A program made the translations under genes and the position numbers. Below the pieces are notes generated by a model. It made no database searches and had not been told where the DNA came from. It saw only the letters and a program-made list of their open reading frames with translations. Below, piece after piece: positions 1 through 11,502 of a stretch of 64,000 nt of DNA; the first letter of the stretch is position 1; each line of letters opens with the position of its first letter. The DNA is from Prostheceraeus crozeri (taxonomy: Eukaryota; Platyhelminthes; Polycladida; Euryleptidae): positions 43,624 through 107,623 of the forward strand of contig CAJQUW010012947.1 of assembly GCA_907163375.1 (NCBI GenBank), given 5' to 3'.

Positions 1-2424
1 TACCGCTTTTGTTGAACAAGAATCTCCGGATTTCCCCAATCAATGCAATGACCTTGATCGATTGCGTGTTCAGCAATGGCAGATTTCTCAGGCTGACAAA
101 GATTGTACGCGGAGCGGTGTTGTTTCACGCTCCGATGATTTTATTGTTCTTATCTAACTTTCTAATTAACGCTGAATTGTCTTCATTCGATTCTCTTGAA
201 TGTAGATAGCATATCGAAATTGTTTACTTCTGATGATGTCCATCGTTCTGGCGGACGAAAATTCATGAAATAAAGCATAGCACGCTGAGAACAATTCTGA
301 TTTGAAATGAACTGCCCAGCGTACAGTCCTTCCATTTATAAAAAAACCTATTTATATCTACATTACAATGAATGATCTCATTATGACTTTTCAAAGATAA
401 ATTCTTGTTTGATGAGATTGTTATTATTGTTGAATATCATTGTTGGAGACTTTGTATCTAAACAGTACGAGCTGGTGCAAAATCGAGAAATTTTAGCAAC
501 TTTCTTTTGAACTATAACACTCCACCCACAGCTTCTTTTATAGTATCCTTGTACGATGATTTGATGTGTTGCGTTCAAATTTCCTACAAATTACTACAAA
601 ACGCTTTACTACATTACTACAAAAAATGTCATGAGGTAACATCGCTATACAAATTGACATCATTTCATGCAATTTGAATGGAACATTCTTTGCGAAGTCT
701 GTGCATCATGAGATACTAGGAAGAGCTAGTCTAGTATTTCGATTGTTACAGAAACATTATTTACTAGACCTGTCTCATTCCATATTGAAATTCAAAAAAT
801 CAATTGTGAAATTATTTTATCTGTAAGCAAGAATTTGGAAGAGAAAATCTGATCTTTGCTGCCCTAGTACAAGCATACAAGAATATCATGATAACTGGTC
901 AGCAAATCGTGCTGCACAGTGTAAATAGTACGAGGGAGAGATAATTAACTTCAAAATATTCATGCCAAGTTCATTCAAATAGTTGGCATAATTTCATTTT
1001 CAGTCGCCTTGTTTTCAGCTGTCTGCTAACTGTGAAGGTGGAAAAGGACAGTCATAGAGGTTGGATTGTCATCCATCTTTGATATCTTATCATAGAGAGG
1101 ACATGGAATGCCTTTAGCAGTTGCCTGTAACGGTAACAAGCCGATTTCAAATCAAAGTCATCTGTGAATGCGACAGTACTAATGAGGGAAGTTTTTAGCA
1201 AATCCATTTGCGGAGCAGCACTCGATGAGCACCTTTACCGGACAAGTGTACGAATCTGATCAATCGGTCGAATTTCTCTCACTTACTTTTTATAATGGTA
1301 CCTGAGAATCGTAGATAAACTTATATTGTGCAATATTCATTTTGGACATGAAATACATGTATATAATAAAAGAGGCGAAATTGTATTTGATGAACCAGCA
1401 AACATTGCAAGCAGAAAATATCAAGATCAATGTGAATTTTTGAAAATATCAGCTTGGCATCTTCAACGTTCAAAAAAGAAAACTCGTTCAAAAATATCAT
1501 CATTTTTGAAAAATCAACAATATTTTTGAAGAAGTAATCACAAAATCGCCTGTAGACTCTTTTAGATTCACTCTCATCACTCAGCTTAGGATCGCTTACA
1601 ATGGATTATAATGATCGATCATGCAAAAAGGGGGAACGAGAGTCATAACTGTGTGGTCGCCTGTTCACTTTTTATATTTTTCTTTCATGTTGTCTACACG
1701 CTTTGTTAACGGCTCATTTTCATCAACGTTCACACATGTGACATATCTCAGGTGCGAAACTTCTAGATTATACAGTATACCACATGTCATCTCTAGACAA
1801 AGACAGCTAAGTTCTGAGCTAGCCCCGCTGTCTGAGTCCAGACCAGTGCCATTATAGCTAGTGTGTCATCCTTAGGCTTCGATATTTAATTGCATACTAG
1901 CAATAATTGCATTCATTGAATAAGGTATATTGAAGCTGTGACGTCGCAACATCGCTGATTTTAAAACTGCTAGAAGTTGCTTCGATGGCAGTGCTTGAGT
2001 ATACCTTTGTTAATGACAATATGGTAAACATAAAAACTTCAAAACATTAATGCTTGTGCAAAAGGCAAAAAATACTTTCAGCGTTACGTCACTACATATC
2101 CTACAAATCAAAATTCAGGACGGTCTGCTAAAATCTGGATTTCATTTTCCTTGGAAACTGGGATGTTATGCCATGATGCACGCATGTTTATAAAAAGATA
2201 CGAGATAAATTTTCGACCCTAGATGGACCATTGGAAAAGTCAATTTTTCCTATCTTAAACATGCTTAGGCGCTTCTTTAGAAGAAATTTCAAAAGAAGTC
2301 GATTGAGTGAGCAATGCTTTCGAAGTAAAAATGAAAATAGAAAATCGTAGTATTGACGTGCTTCATTTCAAGCTCATGGGACCTTCAATTATTCATGTAT
2401 AGATTGATGAGTGGAATTGCCAAA
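1..2424. other. No gene recognised; region downstream of the zinc-finger gene
   Basis: AT-rich sequence with only short chance reading frames and no similarity I recognise. The lowest part presumably holds the 3' untranslated region of the minus-strand zinc-finger gene, whose stop codon is at 2425-2427; no convincing polyadenylation signal was pinned down. Confidence 0.4.
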
Positions 2425-3110
2425 CTAAATCTTTCTAACTTTGGAAGCAGAATCAGAATGCTTTTGCATGTGAACAGTCAAATGACCTTTTTGAGTAAAT
2501 GATTTGGAGCAAAAGCTACAACCAAATGGGCGCTCACCAGAATGCATAAGGATATGAGTCGACAAATGACTTCTCTGAATGAACGATTTGGAGCAAATAC
2601 TACACGAAAACGGGCGGTAACCAGAATGTATTCGCATGTGAAGTGATAATGAGCATTTCTGCGTGAATGACTTGGAGCAAATACTGCAAGAGAACTTCCG
2701 GTCACCAGAATGCAATCGCAAGTGAACTGACAAATGGCTTTTCTGTGTGAATGCTTTAGAGCAAATATTGCAAGAAAACGGGCGGTCACCGGAGTGTATT
2801 CGCATGTGAGATGACAAATAGCTTTTCTGAGCGAATGATTTGGAGCAAATGTTGCAAAAAAGCGAGCTGTCAACAGGATGGGCACCCACAGAAGTTTCAG
2901 ATGACTTATTAATAGAATGATCAGAACTCCCTGATGTAATAACATAAGAACCTGACATACTACGTTCACCAGCCAAACCCGGCTGAAATTTGCAAAGCTC
3001 GAATTCCTTGACTTTCTTTACATCATCCGAAACTTGACATTCCATCAGTTCGTCATCGCTTCCTCTTGCCGATGTTAATGCTGACTGTTCACGATGTACT
3101 TGAGCGCCAG
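2425..3110 (-). CDS. C2H2 zinc-finger protein, last coding exon (exon 7) with five fingers
   Basis: This exon encodes the DNA-binding end of a probable nuclear transcription factor. Five consecutive classical fingers of the C-x2-C-x12-H-x3-H form are visible (first cysteine pair FCNIC, last FGCSFC). The linkers read HSGDRPF, HSGDRKF, HSGYRPF and HSGERPF in place of the usual TGEKP. An acidic, serine-rich stretch of about 80 residues precedes the fingers. The acceptor is a T-run ending in CAG at 3111-3113, so the exon starts at 3110, upstream of the first internal ATG at 3045. The two leading bases CT complete a codon opened by a G at the end of exon 6. The frame ends in a stop at 2425-2427. 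Zinc-finger identity is certain; the DNA target is unknown. Confidence 0.93.
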
Positions 3111-3445
3111 CTGAAAAAACAAGAAAGTAGACGGATAGTATTCAGTGTTCTGCAATATCGTCGTAGCTGGTATTTCAAGAAATCAAATCATCAATCAATC
3201 TATCACACAAAATACAGGAGCAGATGATAGCTATTAATAGCATGCACTAACCTCTGGATTTCGCCAGCAAGGCTCGTCAGTAGGCATAGAAATGACCCAA
3301 ACTAGCTTAAAATGTCTAGAATGGCTGAATAAGCTTAAGTACTGCACAACAGGCGCCTTTTTTCCTGGCTTAGCCGTACGGCTGATAATCATAGAGATTG
3401 CAGAGTGCCAGTTCGCCTGGGCATAGATTAGAAAGATGTCTTCAG

Positions 3446-3806
3446 ACTTAAACACATTATCCTTAGCAGTGATTTTCGTTGGGACTGTCATGTGACCAAA
3501 GTCATAAAATCAGCCTCGCGCAAAATGTTTATAATTCGCAACTTACGAACATCAGGATGTCCGAAGGAGTGCATATTCAACGTCTACGTTTCCTGCATCT
3601 GCAGCATTTTGCTGTATGCCTTTTGCAACTTGCCTGAGAGAATGTTTTCCCAGCTCGAAAAAGCTGAGCGGAGGGCGCTTTGGATTGCCGGAATGTCGGT
3701 GGACGCCAAGAACGATACCCTAAGGACCGCCGGTGACAAGCTATGTGACAACCTATTCTTACAGATTGCATCCAACGACGCCCATTCCCTCCGCAGCATT
3801 TTCTAG
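3446..3806 (+). pseudogene. Non-LTR retrotransposon reverse transcriptase, C-terminal fragment
   Basis: The plus strand reads LSSDFRWDCHVTKVIKSASR, then a short helical stretch and a LEKAERRALWIAG segment. This pattern follows the YADD core in LINE reverse transcriptases (thumb and linker region). The fragment has no catalytic motifs, no EN domain and no intact start. It sits in the last intron of the zinc-finger gene, antisense to it. I cannot name the clade. Confidence 0.7.
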
Positions 3807-3810
3807 CTCG

Positions 3811-4627
3811 CCCATTAAGACATCGGAATCGGCTGACAATCTCTTGAGTAGTCTTCCTTGACATCGGAATTAGAAGGTCTGTATGATCATTCTAACATCC
3901 GCAGTGTGAACAGGTCACGTCTCACATACACACCTCTAGACAGTGGAAAGAAACAGTATCCTCAAGGATATAGTAGTTCCTCCATAATTCGGTAAGTAAG
4001 CATGTCGCGGGGTTCTTGGCGCTAAAATTTGCTAGATACTAATGCAAACTTTTAGGACGATCTATATTCTTTACTTCAATATGCTGAGATTACATTATCC
4101 CAGTTGTCAATATGTGAACAAAACTATTTGATGAAGATCAAGTAAATTATATTGTGAAGAATATGTACAAAATCTCAAGTAGGCCTGCATGGATAGTTCG
4201 AGCACATGAAATGCTCCATCACTACAAAGGCACCGTGAACACCAGATTGAATGTTGGTTCTGCAACGGATAGGGCCTACATTTCGCATAAAGGTTGGTGT
4301 TGGTGGAATGCGCTTTCTGCTCGATATCTGAAAAATAAAATGCTTATCTCAATTGAGGCGAATAAGATGCTTGGTTGAGCAGTGTAAGGTCACCATGGTT
4401 GCACCATCATATTTAGCTGCTACGCAAAAACTGTTCAAACATTGCTTCTTAATTAAGTTTCATTGTGGTCCTCCGATATTTAAGCAATTTTGAAATGCAA
4501 AGCTTATAGATCACACTGCTAGTCTATTTGGTCTATTTTTATCAATACTACTTTGCATGACTTGAAGAACCTCATGCTTAAAAAAACGATACTTCTGCTT
4601 CTTTTTCAGCATCATATTTTGGTGGCA
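3811..4627. other. Intronic sequence, nothing recognised
   Basis: Part of the last intron of the zinc-finger gene. AT-rich; no coding pattern or terminal repeats seen. Confidence 0.4.
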
Positions 4628-4962
4628 ATTTGACCGAATATTTATGAAAAAGGAATTTTTAGATCTTGCTTATTGTTGTCGGAATCTATAGCGTCATTCC
4701 ATCTAACAAGAAAAGCAACATTATCAAGAGATCTGACAGTATTAGACATAACGTTACTAAGATCGCGCGGGATTCTGTAATTATAACCTTTATCGAGTAA
4801 TAGCTAACTTCCATTTGGAAAACTGATATCAGCTTCATTCATATATGAACGCTCTGAAAGATAATTAACACGCTTATCCTTGCATAAGAGATCATCTGTA
4901 TACTTGAATGGGAAAGGTTTCAGGTTAGCTTGATTGTCAAAGTGTATTACCGGATGAAGTCA
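4628..4962 (-). pseudogene. Unidentified decayed open frame (about 110 codons, one internal stop)
   Basis: Minus-strand translation gives a long protein-like stretch (NLKPFPFKYTDDLLCKDKRV, then LLLDKGYNYRIPRDLSNVM after a single TAG), ending at a TAA near 4628. Amino-acid composition and frame persistence over the stop suggest a decayed gene. It lies divergently beside a plus-strand PLE GIY-YIG fragment and may belong to a transposon, but I do not recognise the family. Confidence 0.4.
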
Positions 4963-5022
4963 CTTGCCTAATCATGCAAAACGAAATTATATCGCAGATA
5001 GCATGAATTATGTGCAAAAAAG

Positions 5023-5538
5023 ATGTCGAGATCCGGAAAAAGTAAAATTGCTATTGAGACTTTAAAAATAATTGTCGTAGTAACGGCTTCAGTGACCAAT
5101 GTTTTTTCGTACACAAAAATACCAAGAATAAGAAAATACTCATATACTATGTACAAAACTAATTTAACACTAGATTTTATAAAGGATAGGAAAAACAAGC
5201 AGATTCACATGCTTGTGAACAAATATGATATAAAAGCTAGCCTAATCAGAAAACCAAATAAATCCATCTCCAGCACCCTTAATAATAAAGTCGAAAATAT
5301 GAAGCATGAAAACTGCCAGCTCTGTAACTTGCTGAATGACGACTATAAATGTAGTGACCGTTTTATCATCTATAAGTTTGCCTGCAAAATATGTGCAGAA
5401 CTTTACATCGGCAAACAACGTAACAGCATTAACGTAGGAAAAAAATCCTTTCTGATCACTTGTTGCAGAAACGTCAAGGAAGTTCCATTGATTATTTTGG
5501 TAAACAAATTATTGACAAATGTAGAGAGATCTTGTTGA
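5023..5538 (+). pseudogene. Penelope-like element, GIY-YIG endonuclease fragment
   Basis: The second half of this 171-codon frame has the layout of the C-terminal part of Penelope-like elements. A basic NKSISSTLNN segment is followed by a zinc-knuckle-like cysteine set (NCQLCNLL), then FIIYKFACKICAELYIGKQ, which corresponds to the GIY-YIG core (IYK...C..C...YIG). GIY-YIG nucleases nick target DNA for retrotransposition. The frame lacks the downstream catalytic part, so it is a truncated copy. The first 60 residues are not convincing PLE sequence. Confidence 0.72.
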
Positions 5539-5544
5539 TACTAC

Positions 5545-6380
5545 ATTGACCGAATCTCGACAAATCAGATCTTTTGAACTTTAACTTAACAGGAAGATCG
5601 AAATGACTGATTTCTCATCGATTTGTCAACTGTGTATATTAAAGTGCATATAAGCATATTTTGTTCGTGTGCGCATTTCCATACTTTAGTGAATTTTTCT
5701 GTGTCTTGACAAAGGACGACAATCGAAATGTCATACATAAATAATTTCGAGGAATTTGGTCTCTTTACTATATTTGGAGGCATTACCGGAAAATCTCATT
5801 TTCGAACTACAAATGCTAATGATTTGTTCATCAGAATAGCCGTCTGATCTACTGAGAAGCTATGTGTGTGTAATCTATATTCCTGTCGTGCACGACGCAC
5901 CAGAATATAAAATATGAAAACCCTGACTCCACAGCAACACAAAACAAATTCATGCTCTATGCGCAAACTTTTCCAGACGCTTCGAAGATTCCTTTCGTAA
6001 CGTTTCCAGGGCACTTAGATTAAGGAAGATGAATACCACAAATTCGTAGACTTCGTGCCTCTAGTCAAATAAACCAATAAATTGTTTTACAGCAACGGTT
6101 GGGGAATACAAGTTCGAGTATACGAGAGTGAAAATATATTATTCTGCCGCACGGCGTATAGTAGTATATCCATAATCACTCTGGAGGCATCACACTTTAC
6201 AATCTATAGCTTTGATTAAAAAGTTCAAACGTAAAATATAGGAGCATCTGCATTTTCTTAAGAGAAAATAAAACGCATTGTATCACACTGCTACATAGCA
6301 TAAACATGTAGACCTATAATGTCTAGATCTATGGAGTTCTCATGGATTTTGGCATAAAATGTCATAAGGTTCGAACTTAC
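5545..6380. other. Intronic sequence, nothing recognised
   Basis: Low-complexity AT-rich intron sequence between the PLE fragment and exon 6. No supported feature. Confidence 0.4.
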
Positions 6381-6446
6381 CTGACAAATTACTGATGTTG
6401 TAGTGAAGAGCACTCGTATCAGTCGCCACCTGAATTATACCGTCAT
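6381..6446 (-). CDS. C2H2 zinc-finger gene, exon 6 (66 bp)
   Basis: A small exon found from its splice sites. The acceptor CATGCAAG is at 6447-6454 and a perfect GTAAGT donor follows 6381. It opens with two bases (AT) and closes with one (G), the phase needed between exon 5 (ends in G) and exon 7 (starts with CT). The frame between is open for 21 codons and reads DGIIQVATDTSALHYNISNL plus S. No domain is recognised; it is part of the linker between the N-terminal region and the fingers. Including or skipping it keeps the frame, so it could be alternatively spliced. Confidence 0.7.
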
Positions 6447-6775
6447 CTTGCATGAGAATAGTAAGACGTACGCTATAAACCAGGCCATTAGACCATCGAC
6501 CGTAAAGAAGTCATTGGACACCGAAGACCATCGACCAATAGAATATACCAGAATTACGTCAGATACTCTCTTAACTTACCGGTGATAAGTTATAAAGCTG
6601 TGAGACGGCCTACATGAGTCCGCTTATAGGCTGGTGATTATAATTAGCACATAATCGAATCATGTTGTCAGTCCTATCATAAAATCTTCCCAGATGCATG
6701 ATTGCAGAAGCCTGTAATGGTTATCAAACGTTTTACCCTTGATTTCATGGCTCATATCAAGAATTTTGTAAACTA

Positions 6776-7561
6776 TAGTAGAACCCACTTATAACGGACT
6801 CGGTTATAACGAACTCTCGGATATAACGTACTCCTCTTGCAGGCACGGACAAAAATTCCTATTATGTCTATATAAAATGCCTCGGTTATAACGTACTTGG
6901 AAATAACGTTCTACTCGGATATAGCGAACTCTTTTTAAGGGTCCACAGAGCAAATTTTGATTTTTTACAACGTACTTAGGGATGAAAGTACTTAAGTATT
7001 CTGAATCGAAACGAAGCTGACACGATTCTGCAATAACTTGCTGCGTTTGATGATGGCAGCAACAGCTCTTGTCATTGGCTCGGAGGAGGACAACTTTTGA
7101 GTGTCGAATCCGTCTAATGAGCAATCGATAGAAGTGAACTGGAATTAAGACATTGTCTGTGATGGTGTCTTCTTAACGCGTCACTGCGCTGTTTACATTG
7201 TTTTTTAGTCATTCAGATTTTTAGATTTATGTTCAGAATATTGCATATTTTTTCTTACACAATAGAGAATTTCTAAGACATTATACTGTTTTCTCGCGTA
7301 GGCATGATCATACATGTAGGGACAGGGCAAACAAATAAATGTACATTACATGTACATGTATTTATGGTGATGCATAGTGAGAATTAGCTGGTCATGATGG
7401 ATAGGACCTTACTATTGCAATTAACAACTTAATTTGGTGCAGAAGTAGGCTTCAATACCTCTTATACAGCTTGTTCTTGCACACCTCGGATACAACATAC
7501 CTCGGTTATAACGTACCAATTTTTTAGGTCCCTTGAAGTACGTTATAAGTGGGTTCTACTG
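6776..7561. mobile_element. pogo/Tigger-like MITE, 786 bp, TA target duplication
   Basis: The ends are inverted: left TAGTAGAACCCACTTATAA, right reverse complement CAGTAGAACCCACTTATAA, each flanked by TA. Copies of the subterminal motif CTCGGTTATAACG occur inside both ends. CAGTAGAACC termini with GGTTATAACG motifs are typical of pogo/Tigger members of Tc1/mariner. No intact transposase is present. It lies in intron 5 of the zinc-finger gene. Confidence 0.75.
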
Positions 7562-7795
7562 TATAACTAACCGCAAATGCATTCAAATCAAGAGCTATCG
7601 TGCCTTTCAAATAAAACATGTTCGACAGAAGCAGTTACCATGCTTTCCGCATGAGCATTGAAGGATTTTAAGCAATCATTTAAGAATACGAAAAAGAGCT
7701 ATAATAATAATTCAACTTAATGGGGCATTGATCTATATTGACATTGGTGTCATTGTATTTTAAAATTCAAATTCAAATTCAAAAGAGAAGAAGAC

Positions 7796-8582
7796 TTTAT
7801 AAATAAAAAACAAAGCCGCTTTCATATTGATGTTCAACAAACGTTTCGTAACTTTAATGGAACGACATGTTTCGCCCGCTCTCAGTCAGGTTAGACACAG
7901 GACTGACAAGCTAAGTGTGCAATACAGAAGATGGCAGTTCACATAGATATCGATGACGCAACATTCAACATAAGAATTACATAAAAACGAAGTGAAAGAT
8001 TATAACGAACTACTTACAAAGAAAAGTTAGTAGACACGTCTTCATTCATTACAGCGCATTCGGTAATATGTTCCAAACTGTTTGTCCTCAGTTACTAAGT
8101 GTCCTCCACGTTCCACTAGAATATCCAACAGTGCCGTGACCCGCCATCTACAAGTTTGTGACATATCCGCTTCTTAGGTACGATCACGCTTCAAAATTGC
8201 ATTTAAATCTGACAATGAACGCGTACTGCGAATTTTAGAAGCATTGTGCATTACACGTGATACTCCAGATCTCTGTGTGCAAAAAGAACGTGTTCCGTGC
8301 TTACTTCTTCCGTGGTGACACTTCGTTTCTTTGTGCTGTAATTAATGAAAACGTATCTACTAACTTTTCTTTGTAAATAGTATCTTTCATCTATTTTATA
8401 TAATTTAGCTTGAATGTTGCGTCATCGATATCTATGTGAACTGCCTGCCATCTTCTGTATTTCACACTTAGCTTGTCAGTCTCGTGTATAACCTGACGGA
8501 GAACTTGCGAAGCATGTCGTTCTATTAAAGCTACAAACGTTTGTTGAACACCAATATGAATGCGGTTTTTTATTTATAAACT
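7796..8582. mobile_element. Head-to-head pair of Penelope-like 3' ends (long inverted repeat)
   Basis: The two arms (about 7796-8030 and 8345-8582) are inverted near-copies ending in TTTTTTATTTATAAA. Read outward, each arm carries the PLE-type 3' motif: a CCTGA...GCGGGCGAAACATGTC-like segment followed by TCTATTAAAG or its like, a sequence context seen at PLE 3' ends. The left copy points to the minus strand and the right to the plus strand. The centre is a shorter, less similar spacer. The arms differ by several indels, so the pair is old. It lies in intron 5 of the zinc-finger gene. Confidence 0.6.
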
Positions 8583-8700
8583 AGCCGAGGAAACAAATTT
8601 CTTCCGTAACGAAGAAGAGATGAATTGATGCTTCCCCATAAGAATTATCTAAGTGGGCGAAAGAAAGGAAAAGTCTTGAATAATTATCAAAATTCAAATA

Positions 8701-9225
8701 CCGCATTTGCTGTTAGAAACGCCGCCCTCTAGTAAGCGCTGCAGCCAGGATGTCAACTTTTTAACAAATGCCGCAACATTGATATCAAGAAAATCAGAGA
8801 GCATTGACTGGGTCTACTGCGGATTGAGCTAAAACAGCAAGGATAAAGTTATCAAACATCACTGGAATGCTTAATGATGTGACTGTTAGAAGTCACAAAA
8901 TATAATGAAAAAATATGGTCACATGACAATGGAAAAAACAGCAGATACAAGTACTGTACTGTTTATTCCATGACATTAGTCCGACATTGTGTTCAATCAC
9001 CGTCAAATCCACCAGGCCTTGTCGGTAAAGAAAAAATTGGCAATACAGTACGAAGAATGCTAGATAGCTTTCACATATTTTCCGTAGTCACAGGCCTGCA
9101 ATTATTGTTGAAAAAAATCCCATAAGTACGCCTTCACTATAACAAACGCCGCCCTCTAATCAATAACGCACTTGGAAGCAGGCGATTGTGAATAAACGCC
9201 ACAGGGCTTATTAGAGGAAATACGG
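8701..9225. mobile_element. Remnant of an inverted-repeat DNA transposon
   Basis: The left end reads CCGCATTTGCTGTTAG followed by AACGCCGCCCTCTAGTAAG. The right end, reverse complemented, reads CCGTATTTCCTCTAATAAGC, and a second AACGCCGCCCTCTAATCAA lies at 9147. The inverted termini and repeated internal motif fit a non-autonomous DNA element of about 525 bp. No clear target duplication or coding remains. Confidence 0.45.
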
Positions 9226-9353
9226 TGGTGCAATTGCGTAAGAATCAGTTGTGAACTACATGCATGAGTCGCCACTGACTCACATCAAACTTCAGATGTC
9301 AAGCCTGCATATAGTTTGGAACAAGGCAAACAACATTGTTACATTAAGTTCAA

Positions 9354-10610
9354 ATGGAATTATCTTTCGCTCACTATTCCATTGCATTCATGATTGATGA
9401 GCTCATGCCCAATGACATCAATGACGTTTTCCATTCTTTCTTCTCTCATGATGATGCTTCTGATTTCCGTGATTCACGTCCATCATCAGCAAGTAGTCCA
9501 TCTGTTCCGAACGTTACTGAAAAGCGAGTTACCGATTTAATCAACAGTTGCAAATCAAACTCAATAGGTCCGGATGGAGTACCAGGATTCTTCTTCAAAC
9601 TCTTTGTTGACATATTGGCCGCTCCGCTGACCGTCTATTTTCATCATGTGCCTCCGATCTGCAACATTCCCAACCTGTTGGAAGGTTGCCAACATTCTAC
9701 CTCTTCCGAAGGGAAATGGTGAACATCGACCAATTTCAATCCTCCCCCTTTTAAGCAAGGTTTTGGAGAAGCTTGTTAGGGATATCGTCTTGCTTCCATT
9801 TCTCAATAAATCGTTTCATTCGAGACAGTTTGCGTACTTGCCTCATGGCTTCCCTGGTGGTACGAATGCCTTATTAGCTATCCGCTTAACGATGGTCCAC
9901 CACATTAGCATTTCCTCGACCAATTCGTGTAGGATCTTGGCCATTGATCTAAAGAAAGCTTTTGATTCTGTTAGCCATCTCTCACGTCTGAATACCATCG
10001 CTAACGAATTCAATGCCGATCCTCATGCGGTGTCCATGATCCAAAGTTTCCTTTCTGACCGGTTCCAACGAGTCTACATCAATAACATCAGTACTACCTG
10101 GAAAAAAATGTTAGTAGCGGTGTCCCTCAAGTATCGATTTTAGGCCCTTTGCTTTTCGTACTTCTGATTAACGACCTCTCTAAATTCGAGAACACAGAGA
10201 TTGTTGCGTATACCGATGGCTTGACCCTGATTCACCTTGCTGATAATATGAGTGACCCTGCTGAGTTCCAAGCTGATGTTGACAAATTCTCCTCTTGGAC
10301 TCTCACTAAGCATCTAAAAATTAATGAAGCAAAAACTAAGTGTCTATGTGTCAGCCGCTGCGACGCTAATTTTGATCCTATTTTCATTAATGATGCTCTT
10401 GTACAAGATGTACCCTCCTTGAAAATCTTTGGTGTCCATTTTTCTGAAAATCTGTCGTTGAGTGATGAATTTGCCTTTCTGTACGGGAAATTGTGTCAAA
10501 TAATGTCTTTTGTAAAGAGGTTGAAAAACAACGGCAGCAGTGGTGATTTGGACTGCGCATGTTGGCCTAGTAGTTGCACAGATTGGGTTCTGTTGGACAG
10601 TTATTTGTGA
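9354..10610 (+). pseudogene. CR1/L2-like LINE reverse transcriptase, frameshifted fragment
   Basis: Three overlapping plus-strand frames make up one decayed reverse transcriptase. The N-terminal part has CKSNSIGPDGVPGFFFKL (the 'sGpDgip' motif). The middle has HRPISILPLLSKVLEKLV and LAIDLKKAFDSVSH, motif A with its aspartate. The third has ENTEIVAYTDGLTLIHLADN at the catalytic motif C, where the expected YADD is YTDG, so the second aspartate is lost. Frameshifts occur near 9650-9720 and again near 10140, where the usual GVPQGSILGPLLF motif is scrambled. There is no EN domain. It sits antisense within intron 5 of the zinc-finger gene and cannot be active. Confidence 0.85.
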
Positions 10611-10619
10611 CAGCAAGCT

Positions 10620-11149
10620 GAGTGACAAGCAGAGCTCATAACAAACCGTCACTGAAAGAAATGCTCGACGGAAGGTGAGTCCGTCTAGTCAGGAAGATCG
10701 CTGATAATGCGGATGCTCATCCTCTAGCTGATTTTTTGTTGTCAGAAATGATGTTCGAAATGTGAGGCATACAAGAAAGCTGCTTGCCCATCGACGTCAA
10801 GTTAAATTGTATGCGAAATTTTTTGTTAAATTTTCCTCTTATACATAATTGTGTCCATTTTTCTTTCTTTTTTGTAAGTCTGTGCAGAACTATGTCATAT
10901 ACCGCTTGTTGTATTGGCAAAAAAGACCTATTGTTATTATAAGTCAGTATTGTCATTGCAGTCATAACATGTAAACATGTCAAAGCTTTACCCTTCTTAG
11001 GATGTCATTGAAATATAGAGCGGATGCTGGAGATGAGCATCATCATTTGAAATTCATCAAGTAATTGCAGTTGCGATCATAGGGCACACCACGCTTGCTA
11101 ATGAATTACATTATAATATGAATTGACAGTGTGAAGTATATTTACTTAC
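10620..11149. other. Intronic sequence, nothing recognised
   Basis: Between the LINE remnant and exon 5. Only short shadow frames seen. Confidence 0.4.
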
Positions 11150-11329
11150 CGATCTCTTCGTCATCATGTACACCATCACTCCGGATGGGATGCACCACTA
11201 TGTCTTTACATTCATTATTCTGCTTGTCAGCTGTGTTTGCCAATGTCACTTTTCCTTGACAGAGAAGGCTTGTACTGGCTTCAAGTTCATCAGAAGATAT
11301 TCCTGGTAGTTCTGAGGCCGCATATTCCT
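11150..11329 (-). CDS. C2H2 zinc-finger gene, exon 5 (180 bp)
   Basis: Acceptor TTTGTTTTCTAG ends at 11330 and donor GTAAGTAAA begins at 11149. The exon is open in one frame, starting with two bases and ending with one, so it is a symmetric phase 1-1 exon. It encodes an acidic, low-structure linker (for example EYAASELPGISSDELEAS) with no recognised domain. It joins exon 4 across a 66-bp intron and exon 6 across a 4.7-kb intron filled with transposons. Confidence 0.8.
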
Positions 11330-11395
11330 CTAGAAAACAAACAGGATATTTCTGATAAACGGAAGGAGAGCGATGTTCAATTGTCATTTACTCAC

Positions 11396-11502
11396 CTAAA
11401 TCGATTATCTGCTGCTCCTCTTTAATGCTTTCGAAGTACCGATCTTCGTTAATCTTTCTGTCATTTACTTCTTCTTTTACAGGATTATCGTCGTGGAAAT
11501 CC
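11396..11502 (-). CDS. C2H2 zinc-finger gene, exon 4 (107 bp)
   Basis: Acceptor CATGTTTTAG ends at 11503 and donor GTGAGTAAA begins at 11395. The open frame starts after one base, which completes an arginine codon (AG|G) from exon 3, and leaves one base for exon 5 (G|AG, glutamate). It encodes a charged stretch rich in D, E and K (begins DFHDDNPVKEEVNDRK). No domain is recognised. The 66-bp intron to exon 5 is short but has canonical GT-AG ends. Confidence 0.8.

Noticed and set aside
2478..2969. 163-codon minus-strand frame overlapping the zinc fingers
   Set aside because: It is the shifted-frame shadow of the zinc-finger exon.
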